Of a stretch of DNA of 64,000 bases, positions 43,926 through 53,734 are shown piece by piece. Source of the stretch: Ereboglobus luteus (GTDB lineage Bacteria > Verrucomicrobiota > Verrucomicrobiia > Opitutales > Opitutaceae); contig NZ_CP023004.1 in assembly GCF_003096195.1 (NCBI RefSeq), positions 3,762,501-3,826,500 on the forward strand, in the 5' to 3' direction. The notes beneath the pieces were generated by a model. That model was not told where the DNA came from. It ran no database searches and saw only the letters and a list, made by a program, of their open reading frames with translations. A program made the translations under genes and the position numbers. Every line of letters starts with the position of its first letter. Position 1 is the stretch's first letter.

Positions 43926-45023
43926 GTGCCTCTCTCAACCGATCTCTTCGACTACCAGCTTCCGCCGCGCCTCATCGCGCAAACGCCCGCCGGGCGGCGC
44001 GATGCCTCGCGCCTGCTCGTCGTTGACCGCACAGCGCGCACGCTCACACACGCCACCTTCGCCGATCTGCCGCGTTTTCTCCGGCCGACCGACACGCTCT
44101 TTCGCAACAACGCCGCGGTTCTGCCCGCCCGCCTGCGCGCGCAACGTCCCACCGGCGGAGCGGTCGAGTGTTTCCTGCTGCGCCCCGAGCCCGCGCGCGG
44201 AGAAAACATCTGGTGGTGCCTGCTGCGTCCCGGCAAGAAGCTTCCCGTCGGCGCCACGTTCGCGCACGGAACCGAGTTCACCGGGCATATCCTCGAAAAA
44301 AACTCGGAGGGTGGCGCGCTCATCCGCTTCGAAACCGCTGGCAACGAGTCAATCATCGCCGTCGCCAACCGCCTCGGCGAAATTCCCCTGCCCCCCTACA
44401 TCAATCGCGACGCCGCGCATAATTCGCCCGACACCCGCGCAGCCGATCGCGAGCGATACCAAACTGTTTACGCCGCGCGCGACCGTCAGGTCGCCGTCGC
44501 CGCGCCCACCGCCGGCCTGCACTTCACGCCCGAACTCCTCGCGCGTCTCGGCGCCGACGGCGTTGCCATGCGGGACATCACACTTCATGTCGGCCTTGGC
44601 ACATTTAAACCCATAGAAACCGCAACCATCGAGGAACACCCGATCCACCGCGAACTCTACGAAATACCCGCCTCCACGCAAAGCGCCCTCCTCTCCCCTC
44701 GCGGCCGTCGCGTGGCGGTCGGCACAACAAGCGTTCGCACCATTGAGGATTTTTTCCGCAAACACTCCGCCGGGACAACCGCCCCGACTTCCGCGTTCGC
44801 CGATGAGGCCGCGCTCTACATTTATCCGCCATCGACCTTCGCCGGGGTGGACGCGCTCATCACCAACTTTCACCAACCCCGCTCGACCCTCCTGTGCCTC
44901 GTCGCCGCATTCCTCTCGCCCGGCACAAGCGACGGGATCGCATGGATCCGCGAGATCTACGCCGAGGCCATCGCCAAGGAATACCGCTTCTTCAGCTACG
45001 GCGACGCCATGTTGATTGTGTGA
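43926..45023 (+). CDS. queA: tRNA ribosyltransferase-isomerase QueA
   Basis: A 365-residue enzyme that transfers the ribosyl part of SAM to 7-aminomethyl-deazaguanine in tRNA to form epoxyqueuosine. It carries family motifs DYQLPPRLIAQTPAGRRDAS near the N-terminus, RRDASRLLVV, LPPYINRDA, RYQTVYAARDRQVAVAAPTA, AGLHFTPELL and ITNFHQPRSTLLCLVAAFL. Length is normal. The start is GTG 43926; no closer ATG keeps the conserved N-terminus. The gene lies between tRNA-Thr and a SulP gene. Its modification affects tRNAs with GUN anticodons; none are in the window. Confidence 0.95.
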   Translation: MPLSTDLFDYQLPPRLIAQTPAGRRDASRLLVVDRTARTLTHATFADLPRFLRPTDTLFRNNAAVLPARLRAQRPTGGAVECFLLRPEPARGENIWWCLLRPGKKLPVGATFAHGTEFTGHILEKNSEGGALIRFETAGNESIIAVANRLGEIPLPPYINRDAAHNSPDTRAADRERYQTVYAARDRQVAVAAPTAGLHFTPELLARLGADGVAMRDITLHVGLGTFKPIETATIEEHPIHRELYEIPASTQSALLSPRGRRVAVGTTSVRTIEDFFRKHSAGTTAPTSAFADEAALYIYPPSTFAGVDALITNFHQPRSTLLCLVAAFLSPGTSDGIAWIREIYAEAIAKEYRFFSYGDAMLIV

Positions 45024-45058
45024 ATAGCCAGGGTGTGATTAAAGTGTGATTGGCGCAG

Positions 45059-45111
45059 TTGGCAGGCTGTCGCCAACCGCCGTGGCAGCCCCTCATAATT
45101 CTCGGCGCGCA
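45059..45111. repeat. Dispersed repeat, copy 2
   Basis: TTGGCAGGCTGTCGCCAAC at 45059-45077, itself containing the hairpin GTTGGC/GCCAAC, runs into a further segment to 45111 related to 41428-41465. Copy 2 lies 36 bases after the queA stop, so both copies sit just 3' of genes. Confidence 0.55.
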
Positions 45112-45193
45112 CGACCGGCCACACCCTCCACTTGGCCGGGGATTTTTTATGTCTTGGTAAACCCGACGTGATTGTTTATGCACATCGCCCGTT

Positions 45194-46978
45194 ATGTCTC
45201 TCGATTTTGATCCCTCCCAAGTGAAACTAGCCAGGTTCCGGCCCAAGATTCTGGACTGCCTGCGCGACTATTCGCGGGAAAAGTTCATCAAGGATTTGAT
45301 GGCGGGGTTGACGGTCGGTGTGGTCGCGCTGTCGCTGTGCATCGGCCTCGGCGTGGCATCGGGCGTGGAGCCGCAAGCGGGTTTGTATGCGGGCATAATC
45401 GGCGGTTTTTTGGTGTCGCTTTTAGGCGGGTCGAAGGTGCAGGTCGGCGGGCCGGCGGGGGCGTTTGTCGGACTTCTGGCAATCATCGCGGCAAACTACG
45501 GTTTCGCAAACTTGCTGCTGTGCACAATGATGGCGGGGGTGATGCTGTTTGCGATGGGATTGTTTCGCTTGGGGACGTTGATCCGGTTTGTGCCCCAGCC
45601 AGTGATCGCGGGTTTTACCTGCGGCATTGCGATCACGATTTTGCTGACGCAGGTGAAGCCGTTTTTCGGACTGCAACTGGACAAGGAACCGGGCGAATTT
45701 CTACCGCGCATCGCGGCCCTGATACAGGCGGCGCCGTCGGTCAATTGGTTCACCACGGGACTGGGTGTGATGTCATTACTGGTGCTTTTTCGGTGGCCGG
45801 CACGCTGGGCGCGTTATGTGCCCGGCTCGATTGTCGTGGTGGTTGGCGGCACGCTGCTCGTCTGGCTGGCACAGCTCGAATGGGTGCAACAATTTTTCAC
45901 GTTCAAGGTGGCGACCATCGGCTCGGAGTTTGGCGGGATTCCCCGGGGATTGCCGAGTTTCGCGTGGCCCCGTTTTGACTGGCAGCAATTGGGAAACCTC
46001 GTGGTGCCGGCGGCGACGATTGCGATGCTGGGCGCCATCGAGTCGCTGATGTCAGCGGTGGTGGCGGACGGCTTGACGGACGACCGGCACGATTCGAACC
46101 AGGAACTGATGGGACAGGGAGTGGCGAATTTCGTGACGCCGTTGTTCGGCGGAATCCCTGTGACGGGCGTGATTGCGCGCACGGCGACAAACATCCGCAG
46201 CGGCGCGCAAACGCCGGTGGCGGGGCTGGTGCACGCGGTGTTTTTGCTGGCGGTGTTGTTGATCGCCGCGCCGCTGGCGAAACATATCCCGCTGGTGACG
46301 TTCGCGGCGGTGCTGGCCGCGGTGGGATGGAAGATGGGCGAATGGGAAGAGTTCACCCGTCTCAAAAAACGCCTGCGCGGCGACGCGGCGGTTTTTCTGG
46401 TCACATTTTTCCTGACGGTGTGCGTCGATTTGACGGCTGCGGTCGGATTCGGAATGCTTTTGGCATGCGTCTTGTTTGTGAAACGCGTGGCCGACACGGC
46501 GCAAGTGCAGTCGATGATGGGCAACGAAAGCGACGCGGGGCAGCCAGGCCACGAAAAGCACGAGGAGCTGTCCGAAAAATTGCCGAACGGCGTGGTGATT
46601 TACCGCGTGTTTGGCGCGTTGCTTTTCGGCGCGGCCGACAAGCTCGACATGGTTTTGCGCCGTGGAATCGAAGACACGCAGGTTGTCATTTTTCACATGG
46701 CGGCAGTGACGGCAATGGACTCGACCGCGCTGGACCGGCTGGAAAATTTGCACGCCAAGTTGAGCAAGCACAAGAAGCACATGATTCTTTGCGGGCCGCA
46801 CACGCAGGCTTATTTTATGATGGAGAAGGCGGGGTTTTTGGACGCTGTGGGGCATGACAATGTCGCAGCTGATTTGCCGTCGGCGGTCGAGCGAGCCAAG
46901 GCGCTGCTTGCCCGCGATGCGGCAGCTTCCGGGGGAAAACCCAAGCAGGGCGGCGCGAGCGACACGCCTACCGAGTGA
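45194..46978 (+). CDS. SulP-family anion transporter with STAS domain
   Basis: A 594-residue SulP (SLC26-like) permease. The membrane domain, residues 30-420, has about 12-14 helices with the signature GLTVGVVALSLCIGLGVASG, AGLYAGIIGG and VQVGGPAGAFVGLLA. The cytoplasmic STAS domain runs from about 455 to 560, with VVIFHMAAVTAMDSTALDRL. The family moves sulfate, bicarbonate, dicarboxylates or other anions; the substrate is not readable. The last 30 residues are polar. ATG 45194 gives a short N-terminal tail. The stop overlaps the convergent EEP gene by 11 bases. Confidence 0.92.
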   Translation: MSLDFDPSQVKLARFRPKILDCLRDYSREKFIKDLMAGLTVGVVALSLCIGLGVASGVEPQAGLYAGIIGGFLVSLLGGSKVQVGGPAGAFVGLLAIIAANYGFANLLLCTMMAGVMLFAMGLFRLGTLIRFVPQPVIAGFTCGIAITILLTQVKPFFGLQLDKEPGEFLPRIAALIQAAPSVNWFTTGLGVMSLLVLFRWPARWARYVPGSIVVVVGGTLLVWLAQLEWVQQFFTFKVATIGSEFGGIPRGLPSFAWPRFDWQQLGNLVVPAATIAMLGAIESLMSAVVADGLTDDRHDSNQELMGQGVANFVTPLFGGIPVTGVIARTATNIRSGAQTPVAGLVHAVFLLAVLLIAAPLAKHIPLVTFAAVLAAVGWKMGEWEEFTRLKKRLRGDAAVFLVTFFLTVCVDLTAAVGFGMLLACVLFVKRVADTAQVQSMMGNESDAGQPGHEKHEELSEKLPNGVVIYRVFGALLFGAADKLDMVLRRGIEDTQVVIFHMAAVTAMDSTALDRLENLHAKLSKHKKHMILCGPHTQAYFMMEKAGFLDAVGHDNVAADLPSAVERAKALLARDAAASGGKPKQGGASDTPTE

Positions 46979-47876
46979 AGTTGAAACGCGCGACAACGGG
47001 GCGATGATCACTGGCGTCCCGCACGCCCGGGCCGTCGTGGATTCGGGCGGCGTTGTCTTTCACGAATCGTTTCAGCGATGGTGAAACGAGTATGTGGTCG
47101 ATGCGCGAGTAGGTGTCCTGCCTCCCGTAAAAATGCGTCCAGACTTCGCCGCGCGAATCGGTTGCGCGCAACAGGTGCATGACCTCGGCGCGTTTTTCCC
47201 TGGTCAGGGTTCGGAGGGCGGGGCTGGACCTGGAGTCATTAAAATCGCCGAGAATCATAAAGAGGGCGTCGGGCGCGTCGGTTTTTGGAAAAACGGAAAA
47301 CACGCGGTCGCGCACGACGCGCGCCTCCGCGGCGCGGCGTTGAGTCGACTCGGGATCGTCCTTGCGGTCGGTGAGCCGGCTTTTCAGGTGCACAATGAAG
47401 AGCGCCAGTTCGCCGGCTGCGGTGTTCACGCGCACCTCGAGCAGGCCGCGCTTCACGGTTTCGGTGGTGTCGAAATACGTGAATTCGAGATCGGTATGCT
47501 TGCTCACGCGTGTAAACGGCTTGCGGGAAAGCACGGCCACGTGCCGGGCTTCGTCGGCCGCGTCGAGCACGATCGCATGGGGATAATCAACACCCTCGGT
47601 TTTCAGGTCGCGCCGCAATTCATCAAGGAAGGGCTGCGCTCCCATTTCCTGAAGCGCGATAACATCGGCGTCGAGCGCCTTGATGACTGCGCGCAGTGCT
47701 TGTTTTTCGTTTTCCGGCTTGGGATAACCGCGCGTGTAAACGCCATCAACGAATCGCCCCGCCAGCGTGTAGTTAGCCGTGTTGTAGGTGGCGACCGTGA
47801 GGGTTTCAGCGGAAAGGCCGAAGGGATGAAGGACCGAAAGGCTGAAAAGAAAAATCCATGCAATGCGGCATTTCAT
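46968..47876 (-). CDS. Secreted endonuclease/exonuclease/phosphatase-family protein
   Basis: A 302-residue EEP-fold hydrolase with an N-terminal signal peptide (about 1-23). The catalytic motifs are TYNTANY near residue 30, VIALQEMG with the metal-binding Glu, the GDFNDSRSSP motif, and the SDHRPVVARF His near the C-terminus. The family cleaves phosphodiesters in nucleic acids, sphingomyelin or inositol phosphates. The extracytoplasmic location favours scavenging. It shares an 11-base convergent overlap with the SulP gene. The signal peptide region is encoded by short DNA repeats (47811-47850) akin to those in the VWA gene. Confidence 0.88.
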   Translation of the reverse strand: MKCRIAWIFLFSLSVLHPFGLSAETLTVATYNTANYTLAGRFVDGVYTRGYPKPENEKQALRAVIKALDADVIALQEMGAQPFLDELRRDLKTEGVDYPHAIVLDAADEARHVAVLSRKPFTRVSKHTDLEFTYFDTTETVKRGLLEVRVNTAAGELALFIVHLKSRLTDRKDDPESTQRRAAEARVVRDRVFSVFPKTDAPDALFMILGDFNDSRSSPALRTLTREKRAEVMHLLRATDSRGEVWTHFYGRQDTYSRIDHILVSPSLKRFVKDNAARIHDGPGVRDASDHRPVVARFNFTR

Positions 47877-47897
47877 GGGAGAATGGAGTTTTTGTTT

Positions 47898-49160
47898 TTA
47901 ATTTTTGTTCAACGCGGTTTCACGTTCGACAACTGTCGGGTGCGAATAATAAAAACGGCTGTAAAGCGGGTGCGGCGTGAGGTTCGAGAGGTTCTTTTGC
48001 GCGAGTTTTCGAAGCGCGCCGATGAGCGGCGAGGGGCCGTTCATTGCGTCACGCGCGAAGGCGTCGGCCTCGTATTCGTGTTTGCGCGAGAAATAGTTTC
48101 CGACGGGCGTGATCCAGAAAAGCACCAGTCCGCTCAGCAGCGAGAAAAGCAGGAAGGCCGCCGCCAGGTCGCCCGTGGCAAAACCGAACGCCGGGTTGAA
48201 CCATGCGCTGTTCGCCAGCCACGCAATGAGCGCGAAACCGCCGAGCATCATGAGCGAGCTTGTGAACAGTGTTTTCGGAATATGTCCGCGTTTGTAATGG
48301 CCGACCTCATGGGCGAGCACGGCCTCAAGCTCCTCGGGCGCGAGTTGTTCGATGAGTGTGTCGAAAAGCACAATGCGGCGGAAACGCCCAAAGCCGGTGA
48401 AAAAGGCGTTGGAATGACCGGAGCGCTTGCTGCCGTCCATGACCTGAATCGTGGACGCCTTGAATCCAGTGCGATCTGAAAGCGCCATGAGACGGTCGCG
48501 CAGCCCGCCCTCGGGCAGCGGGGTCAGCTTGTTAAAAAGAGGCAGGATGATCTTGGGGTAGAGAACGAGCATCAGTATTTGAAAACCGAATACGAGCGCG
48601 AAGCCCCACACCCACCACCACGCGCCTATCCAGTGGACAAGCGAAAGCAGCGCCCATAGCAGCGGCGCGCCGATGATGAGCGTGATCACCAGCCCCTTGA
48701 TTTTGTCACTCACCCAAAGGCCGGGCGTGCTTTTGTTAAAACCGAAACGCGCCTCCAGACGAAATTGCCCCCACCAGTCGAACGGCAGCGAAATCACGCT
48801 CAACGCAATGCCTACCCCGAGCAGAAAAATAACCTGCGCCCAAGTGCCCGCGAGAAAAGTGCCGGCCAGCGCCGAGGTGACGCATCCGTAGGCCCAAGGC
48901 AACACGCCGCTCGCAAACAACGCCACCAGCACAAGCGAATCCCACACCCGCTCGATGTTGCCAAACCCGGCCTTGGCGAGCGTGTAGGCGGTCGATTTTT
49001 GATAGGTTTCCGCGTCCATGATTGCGCTCGCCGCCGCGGGCGCGACCGTCATGTGCTTCCGCACTTCCGCGCTATTCAGGCGGCTGAGCCAGGTTTCCGC
49101 ACCCAACTTGAGCGCGACAAGAATGATAATGATTAGCAGGGCTGTTGTGCTGGTTATCAT
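47898..49160 (-). CDS. Ste24-like M48 metalloprotease
   Basis: A 420-residue membrane peptidase of the CAAX prenyl protease 1 (Ste24) type. Several membrane helices precede and follow the zinc motif AVLAHEVGHYKRGH near residue 276, and the third ligand Glu is in SRKHEYEADAFARDA. The N-terminal domain FGFNKSTPGLWVSDKIKG and DGSKRSGHSNAFFTGFGRFR match the Ste24 family. Bacterial homologues act in membrane protein quality control. ATG 49160 starts right at the first membrane helix; a longer in-frame reading upstream is basic and A+T-poor and is rejected. Confidence 0.92.
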   Translation of the reverse strand: MITSTTALLIIIILVALKLGAETWLSRLNSAEVRKHMTVAPAAASAIMDAETYQKSTAYTLAKAGFGNIERVWDSLVLVALFASGVLPWAYGCVTSALAGTFLAGTWAQVIFLLGVGIALSVISLPFDWWGQFRLEARFGFNKSTPGLWVSDKIKGLVITLIIGAPLLWALLSLVHWIGAWWWVWGFALVFGFQILMLVLYPKIILPLFNKLTPLPEGGLRDRLMALSDRTGFKASTIQVMDGSKRSGHSNAFFTGFGRFRRIVLFDTLIEQLAPEELEAVLAHEVGHYKRGHIPKTLFTSSLMMLGGFALIAWLANSAWFNPAFGFATGDLAAAFLLFSLLSGLVLFWITPVGNYFSRKHEYEADAFARDAMNGPSPLIGALRKLAQKNLSNLTPHPLYSRFYYSHPTVVERETALNKN

Positions 49161-49389
49161 GAAACGCGAGTGCAACGATTTTTGCCGCCAGCGCGAGGGG
49201 AAAGCTCCGCGAAACCGCAACCCTGTTTGCAATACACGGAAAAAATTGCGGACACTTGTCCAAAAGCATTGACGCCGGCCCTTTCGATGACGACGCTTCC
49301 GGCCTTTCCTCATCCAGCAATTTGCCCTTAAGCCATTTTTGCCGAGTTCCCGTAGCCCCGTTTATTTTCACCAGAAAAACAAAACAGCC

Positions 49390-52080
49390 ATGCCGAAACA
49401 TTCGCTGATTATTCTCTGCCTCGCGGCCACCGCCCTTGCCGCCACAATCGGAGCCGCCCCGGAAAAGTTCTCGGGATCAACGCCCCTTCAATGGTCGGTG
49501 CGCTACGCAAACTCCGAGGCCTCGCGCCTCTCCGCCACCAATGAATACGGCATGCCCAAAGGCAAGTGGAACTACGCCAATTTTCTCGAACTGCGCTCGA
49601 TGCTCTATCTCGACGACCGCCTCGCCGAACCCAAGCCGCGCTACCGTGCCTTTGTCCAAGCCACCACCGATTCGTTTCTCTCCGATGACGGCAGGAGCGT
49701 GGCCAGGTTCAAACCCGGGGAATACAGCATCGACGACATCGCGCCCGGCGTGACTGTGCAGTATCTTTATCGCACCGACAAAAACGAGCGCTACCGCAAC
49801 ACCATCGAACTCATGCGCCGCCAGCTCGACCCCGGCAAACATCCGCGCGTGAGCGAGGGCGCATTCTGGCACAAGAAACGCTACCCTCACCAAATCTGGC
49901 TCGACGGTCTCTACATGGGTTCGCCCCTCTACGCCGAATACACCGCAACCCTCGAAGCTCCCGAAAAACGCCAGGCCGCCTACGACGACATCGCCCTGCA
50001 ATTCCGCATCAGCGCCAAGCACACCCACGACAAAAAAACCGGACTCTATTACCACGCGTGGGACGAATCCCGCGAACAAGGCTGGGCCAACAAGGAAACA
50101 GGCCAGTCGCCCAATTTCTGGAGCCGCGCCATCGGCTGGTATTCCATGGCGATTGTCGATGTGCTCGATTTTCTTCCCGATGAAACCGCCGCCGACAAGA
50201 CCCGGCGCGCCGAGCTTATCACCATCCTGAAAAGCGTTCTCGACGGCGTTATCAAATATCAGGACCCCGAGTCCGGCTGCTGGTGGCAGGTCACCGACCA
50301 GGCACATCGCCGCGGCAACTACCTCGAAGCCACCGCCACGGCCATGTTTGCCTACACGATGGCCAAGGCCATGAATCACGGCTACATCGACCGCGCTACC
50401 TACGAGGCTCCCGCGCTCAAGGCCTACGGCGGGCTCATCGAAACGCTCGTCAAGGTCAACGCCGACGGCTCCATTGATCTCACGCAATGCTGCGCGGTCG
50501 CCGGCCTCGGCTACGGACGCGACGGTTCATACGAATACTATCTCAGCGAACCCATCATCAACAACGACCCCAAGGGCTCCGGTCCGTTTATTCTCGCCGG
50601 CATCGAATTCGACCGGCTCCTCGACATCAACGAAACGCCAAAAACACTTCCCTCCAGCCCCGTTTTTAAAATCGGCACCATCCGCGCAACTCCGCAGAAA
50701 CGCCTCTCGCGCGAGGAACTCAACGCCGTCGCGGCCGCCGCGAACGATCCCTGGGCTCGCGTGCCCGGCATCCTCTCACGTATCAACGCACCGGGTTTCC
50801 CCGACCGCGTGTATTCAATCGTTGAATACGGCGCGCCCGTTGACGGCAAGGGCGACTCGACCGAGGCGATCCGCCGCGCCATCTCCGCCTGCAACACCGC
50901 CGGGGGCGGCACCGTGCTCGTCCCGCCCGGCACTTTTGTCACCGGCCCGATTTACCTGAAGAGCAACGTCAACCTCCACCTCGAGGGCGGTTCGCGCCTC
51001 CTTTTCAAAACCGATCCCGACGCCTACATGCCCGTTGTCTTCACGCGCTGGGAAGGCGTCGAGCTGATGAATTTCTCGCCGCTCATCTACGCCTATGAGG
51101 AAGAAAACATCGCGATCACCGGCGACGGCGTTCTCGACGGTCAGGCGGGCAATGAAAACTGGTGGCCGATGAGCGACATCGCCAAGGGCAGGCGCCCCGG
51201 CGTCGCCAGCCGCAAAAAACTCATGCGCGAGGCTAATGAGCCCATTGAAAAAATGGATCCCAACAAACGCGTTTACGGCAAAGGCGAAACACTCCGCCCG
51301 CCGTTCATCCAAACCTACAAATGCGAAAACATCCTCATCGAAGGCATCACGCTCAACCGCATGCCATTCTGGGGAATTCATCCCGTGCTCTGCACCAACA
51401 CCATCATTCGCGGAGTCAAAATCGTCTCGCACGGTCCCAACAACGACGGCATCGACCCCGAGTCCTGCACCGACATGCTCATCGAAAACGTGCATTTCGA
51501 CACCGGCGATGATTGCATCGCAATCAAGTCGGGTCGCAACAACGACGGCCGCCGCCTCAACGCGCCCTCGCAAAACATCATCATCCGCAACTGCGTGATG
51601 AAGGACGGCCACGGCGGTGTTGCCATCGGCAGCGAAATCAGCGGCGGCTGCCGCAATGTCTACATTGAGGACTGCCGCATGGACAGCCCCAACCTCGAAC
51701 GAGCCCTTCGCATCAAAACCAACGCCGTGCGCGGCGGCGTGATCGACAACATCAACATGCGCAACACCCGTGTCGGTCGTGTCTCCGACTCCGTCGTAAG
51801 CATCAACTTCTGGTATGAGGAGGCGGACAAGGGCGGGCACATGCCAACCGTGCGCAACATCACCGTTCAAAACATCACCAGCCAGTCCAGCCCGCGAGCC
51901 CTCACCTTCAAGGGATTTCCCGACAACCCAATCCGCTACGTGACCCTGCGCGACTGCACCTTCAATGGAGTCGAAGGTGCTGACATCATCCAGCACATTG
52001 AGGGGCTTGTTCAGGAAAACGTGACCATCAACCGCATCACCGCCGCGAACAAACCTTCGGCCTCCAAAAAGAAAAAGTAA
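49390..52080 (+). CDS. Secreted two-domain pectin enzyme: GH105 plus GH28
   Basis: An 896-residue exported protein. The signal peptide is PKHSLIILCLAATALAATIG. Residues 30-430 resemble GH105 unsaturated galacturonyl/rhamnogalacturonyl hydrolases (EGAFWHKKRYPHQIWLDGLY, AIGWYSMAIVDVLDFLP). Residues 470-890 are a GH28 polygalacturonase-type beta-helix with the catalytic set NDGIDPESC, DTGDDCIAIKSGR, GHGGVAIGSEISGG and RALRIKT. The pair would cut polygalacturonan or rhamnogalacturonan chains and remove the unsaturated end uronates left by lyases. Usually these are separate enzymes. The next gene is an ExuT-like uronate permease, giving a pectin uptake unit. ATG 49390 is chosen for the signal peptide. 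Confidence 0.92.
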   Translation: MPKHSLIILCLAATALAATIGAAPEKFSGSTPLQWSVRYANSEASRLSATNEYGMPKGKWNYANFLELRSMLYLDDRLAEPKPRYRAFVQATTDSFLSDDGRSVARFKPGEYSIDDIAPGVTVQYLYRTDKNERYRNTIELMRRQLDPGKHPRVSEGAFWHKKRYPHQIWLDGLYMGSPLYAEYTATLEAPEKRQAAYDDIALQFRISAKHTHDKKTGLYYHAWDESREQGWANKETGQSPNFWSRAIGWYSMAIVDVLDFLPDETAADKTRRAELITILKSVLDGVIKYQDPESGCWWQVTDQAHRRGNYLEATATAMFAYTMAKAMNHGYIDRATYEAPALKAYGGLIETLVKVNADGSIDLTQCCAVAGLGYGRDGSYEYYLSEPIINNDPKGSGPFILAGIEFDRLLDINETPKTLPSSPVFKIGTIRATPQKRLSREELNAVAAAANDPWARVPGILSRINAPGFPDRVYSIVEYGAPVDGKGDSTEAIRRAISACNTAGGGTVLVPPGTFVTGPIYLKSNVNLHLEGGSRLLFKTDPDAYMPVVFTRWEGVELMNFSPLIYAYEEENIAITGDGVLDGQAGNENWWPMSDIAKGRRPGVASRKKLMREANEPIEKMDPNKRVYGKGETLRPPFIQTYKCENILIEGITLNRMPFWGIHPVLCTNTIIRGVKIVSHGPNNDGIDPESCTDMLIENVHFDTGDDCIAIKSGRNNDGRRLNAPSQNIIIRNCVMKDGHGGVAIGSEISGGCRNVYIEDCRMDSPNLERALRIKTNAVRGGVIDNINMRNTRVGRVSDSVVSINFWYEEADKGGHMPTVRNITVQNITSQSSPRALTFKGFPDNPIRYVTLRDCTFNGVEGADIIQHIEGLVQENVTINRITAANKPSASKKKK

Positions 52081-52230
52081 TAATGAGGCAAAGCGCAGAA
52101 ACACCATTCTTATCACTCAACTCAAACCATCCCAATCGCATGTAGTCCAAAATGACCATAACCCGCACTTGCCCTCCCTACTGTAAATAGTCCCACTTTC
52201 CACAACCCGCAACTAACAACCCAACACAAT

Positions 52231-53658
52231 ATGAGCCAGCCCTCCCAACCCGCGCAAAAGATGACAAATTACCGATGGGCAATTTGCATCCTTTTGTTCT
52301 TCGCCACCACAATCAACTATCTCGACCGGCAAGTTCTTTCGCTGACTTGGGATGAGTTTATCAAACCTGAATTCCACTGGAACGACGATCACTACGGCAA
52401 CATCACCGCCGTGTTCTCCTTCGTGTATGCCTTCTCGATGCTTTTTGCGGGGCGCTTCATCGACTGGATGGGATCCAGGAAGGGATATCTGTGGGCGATT
52501 GGATTCTGGTCGGTCGGTGCCTGCATGCACGCCGTGTGCGGCGTCATAACAAAAAACTACGTGGGCATGGGCAGCAAGCTCGAGCTCATCCAAGCAACGG
52601 GCGACGTCGTCGTGGTGATCGCCACCGTCAGCATGTGGGCGTTTATCGTGGCCCGCTGCGTGCTCGCCATCGGCGAGGCGGGCAACTTCCCCGCGGCCAT
52701 CAAAGTGACCGCCGAGTATTTTCCGAAAAGGGACCGCGCATTCGCGACGTCCATCTTCAACGCGGGCGCTTCCGTTGGCGCGCTCTTCGCGCCCCTGAGC
52801 ATTCCCCTGCTCGCCAAGGCGTGGGGATGGGAACTGTCCTTCGTCATCATCGGCGCGCTTGGCTTCATCTGGATGGGCTTCTGGGTGTTCATGTATGACT
52901 CCCCCTCGAAAAACAAGCACGTGAACAAGGCCGAGCTTGAATACATCGAGCAGGACGGCCAGCCCGCACCGCAAGCGGACGAAAAAGTGCCGTTCACAAA
53001 ACTCTTCAAATATCGCCAGACTTGGGCATTCGCTGTCGGCAAATTCATGACCGACGGCGTGTGGTGGTTCTTCCTGTTCTGGACGCCCTCGTATCTGAAC
53101 GCACAGTTCAATATCAAAATGTCGGAAGGCCTGGGCATTGCGCTCATTTTCACGCTCTACGCCATCACCACAGTCCTGTCCATCTTCGGCGGAAAACTGC
53201 CGACGCTCATCATCAATAAAACAGGGCAGGACCCCTACTCCGCCCGCATGAAGGCGATGTTGATATTCGCGTTCTTCCCGCTGGTGGTGTTGTTTGCCCA
53301 ACCGACTGGCACGATTTCCCCGTGGTTCCCGATTCTCCTGATCTCCATCGGCTGCTCGGCTCACCAATCATGGTCGGCGAACATCTTCTCAACGGTGGGC
53401 GACATGTTCCCCAAGAAAGCAATCGCATCCATCACCGGCATCGGCGGCATGGCCGGCGGCATCGGCTCGATGCTCATGCAGAAAGGCGCCGGAAAAATGT
53501 TCGTGCACGCCGACGAGACGCAGATGGCGTTTCTTGGATTCGTGGGCAAGCCCGCCGGTTATTTTGTGATCTTCTGCATCTGCGCCGTGGCCTACTTGGT
53601 TGGCTGGTCGATCATGAAAACACTCGTTCCGAAATACTCCCCGATCACGGATTTGTAA
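52231..53658 (+). CDS. MFS hexuronate transporter (ExuT-like)
   Basis: A 475-residue major facilitator of the anion:cation symporter family. The N-terminal half has MTNYRWAICILLFFATTINY with YLDRQVLS, the GRFIDWMGSRKGYL motif A and GEAGNFPAAIKVTAEYFPK, which is the hallmark of ExuT, GudP and DgoT transporters. About 12 helices are predicted, with a loop of some 60 residues after the sixth. The WSANIFSTVGDMFPKKAIAS stretch is also typical. Located 150 bases after the GH105-GH28 gene, it most likely imports galacturonate or related uronates released from pectin. It ends at a strong terminator. Confidence 0.92.
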   Translation: MSQPSQPAQKMTNYRWAICILLFFATTINYLDRQVLSLTWDEFIKPEFHWNDDHYGNITAVFSFVYAFSMLFAGRFIDWMGSRKGYLWAIGFWSVGACMHAVCGVITKNYVGMGSKLELIQATGDVVVVIATVSMWAFIVARCVLAIGEAGNFPAAIKVTAEYFPKRDRAFATSIFNAGASVGALFAPLSIPLLAKAWGWELSFVIIGALGFIWMGFWVFMYDSPSKNKHVNKAELEYIEQDGQPAPQADEKVPFTKLFKYRQTWAFAVGKFMTDGVWWFFLFWTPSYLNAQFNIKMSEGLGIALIFTLYAITTVLSIFGGKLPTLIINKTGQDPYSARMKAMLIFAFFPLVVLFAQPTGTISPWFPILLISIGCSAHQSWSANIFSTVGDMFPKKAIASITGIGGMAGGIGSMLMQKGAGKMFVHADETQMAFLGFVGKPAGYFVIFCICAVAYLVGWSIMKTLVPKYSPITDL

Positions 53659-53700
53659 TCCGCCGTATCAAAACCAAAAGAAAAGCACTCTTCCCTCTCC

Positions 53701-53734
53701 GAAGGCCGCGCATGAATGCGCGGCCTTCGTTTTT
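53701..53734 (+). terminator. Terminator after the hexuronate transporter
   Basis: A 12-bp perfect stem GAAGGCCGCGCA/TGCGCGGCCTTC with a four-base loop and five T residues (53730-53734). The remaining bases to 53949 show no gene or clear signal. Confidence 0.93.

Noticed and set aside
50815-52116. A 433-codon minus-strand frame opposite the GH28 domain
   Set aside because: No motif, no start signal, and lies entirely across a well-supported gene.
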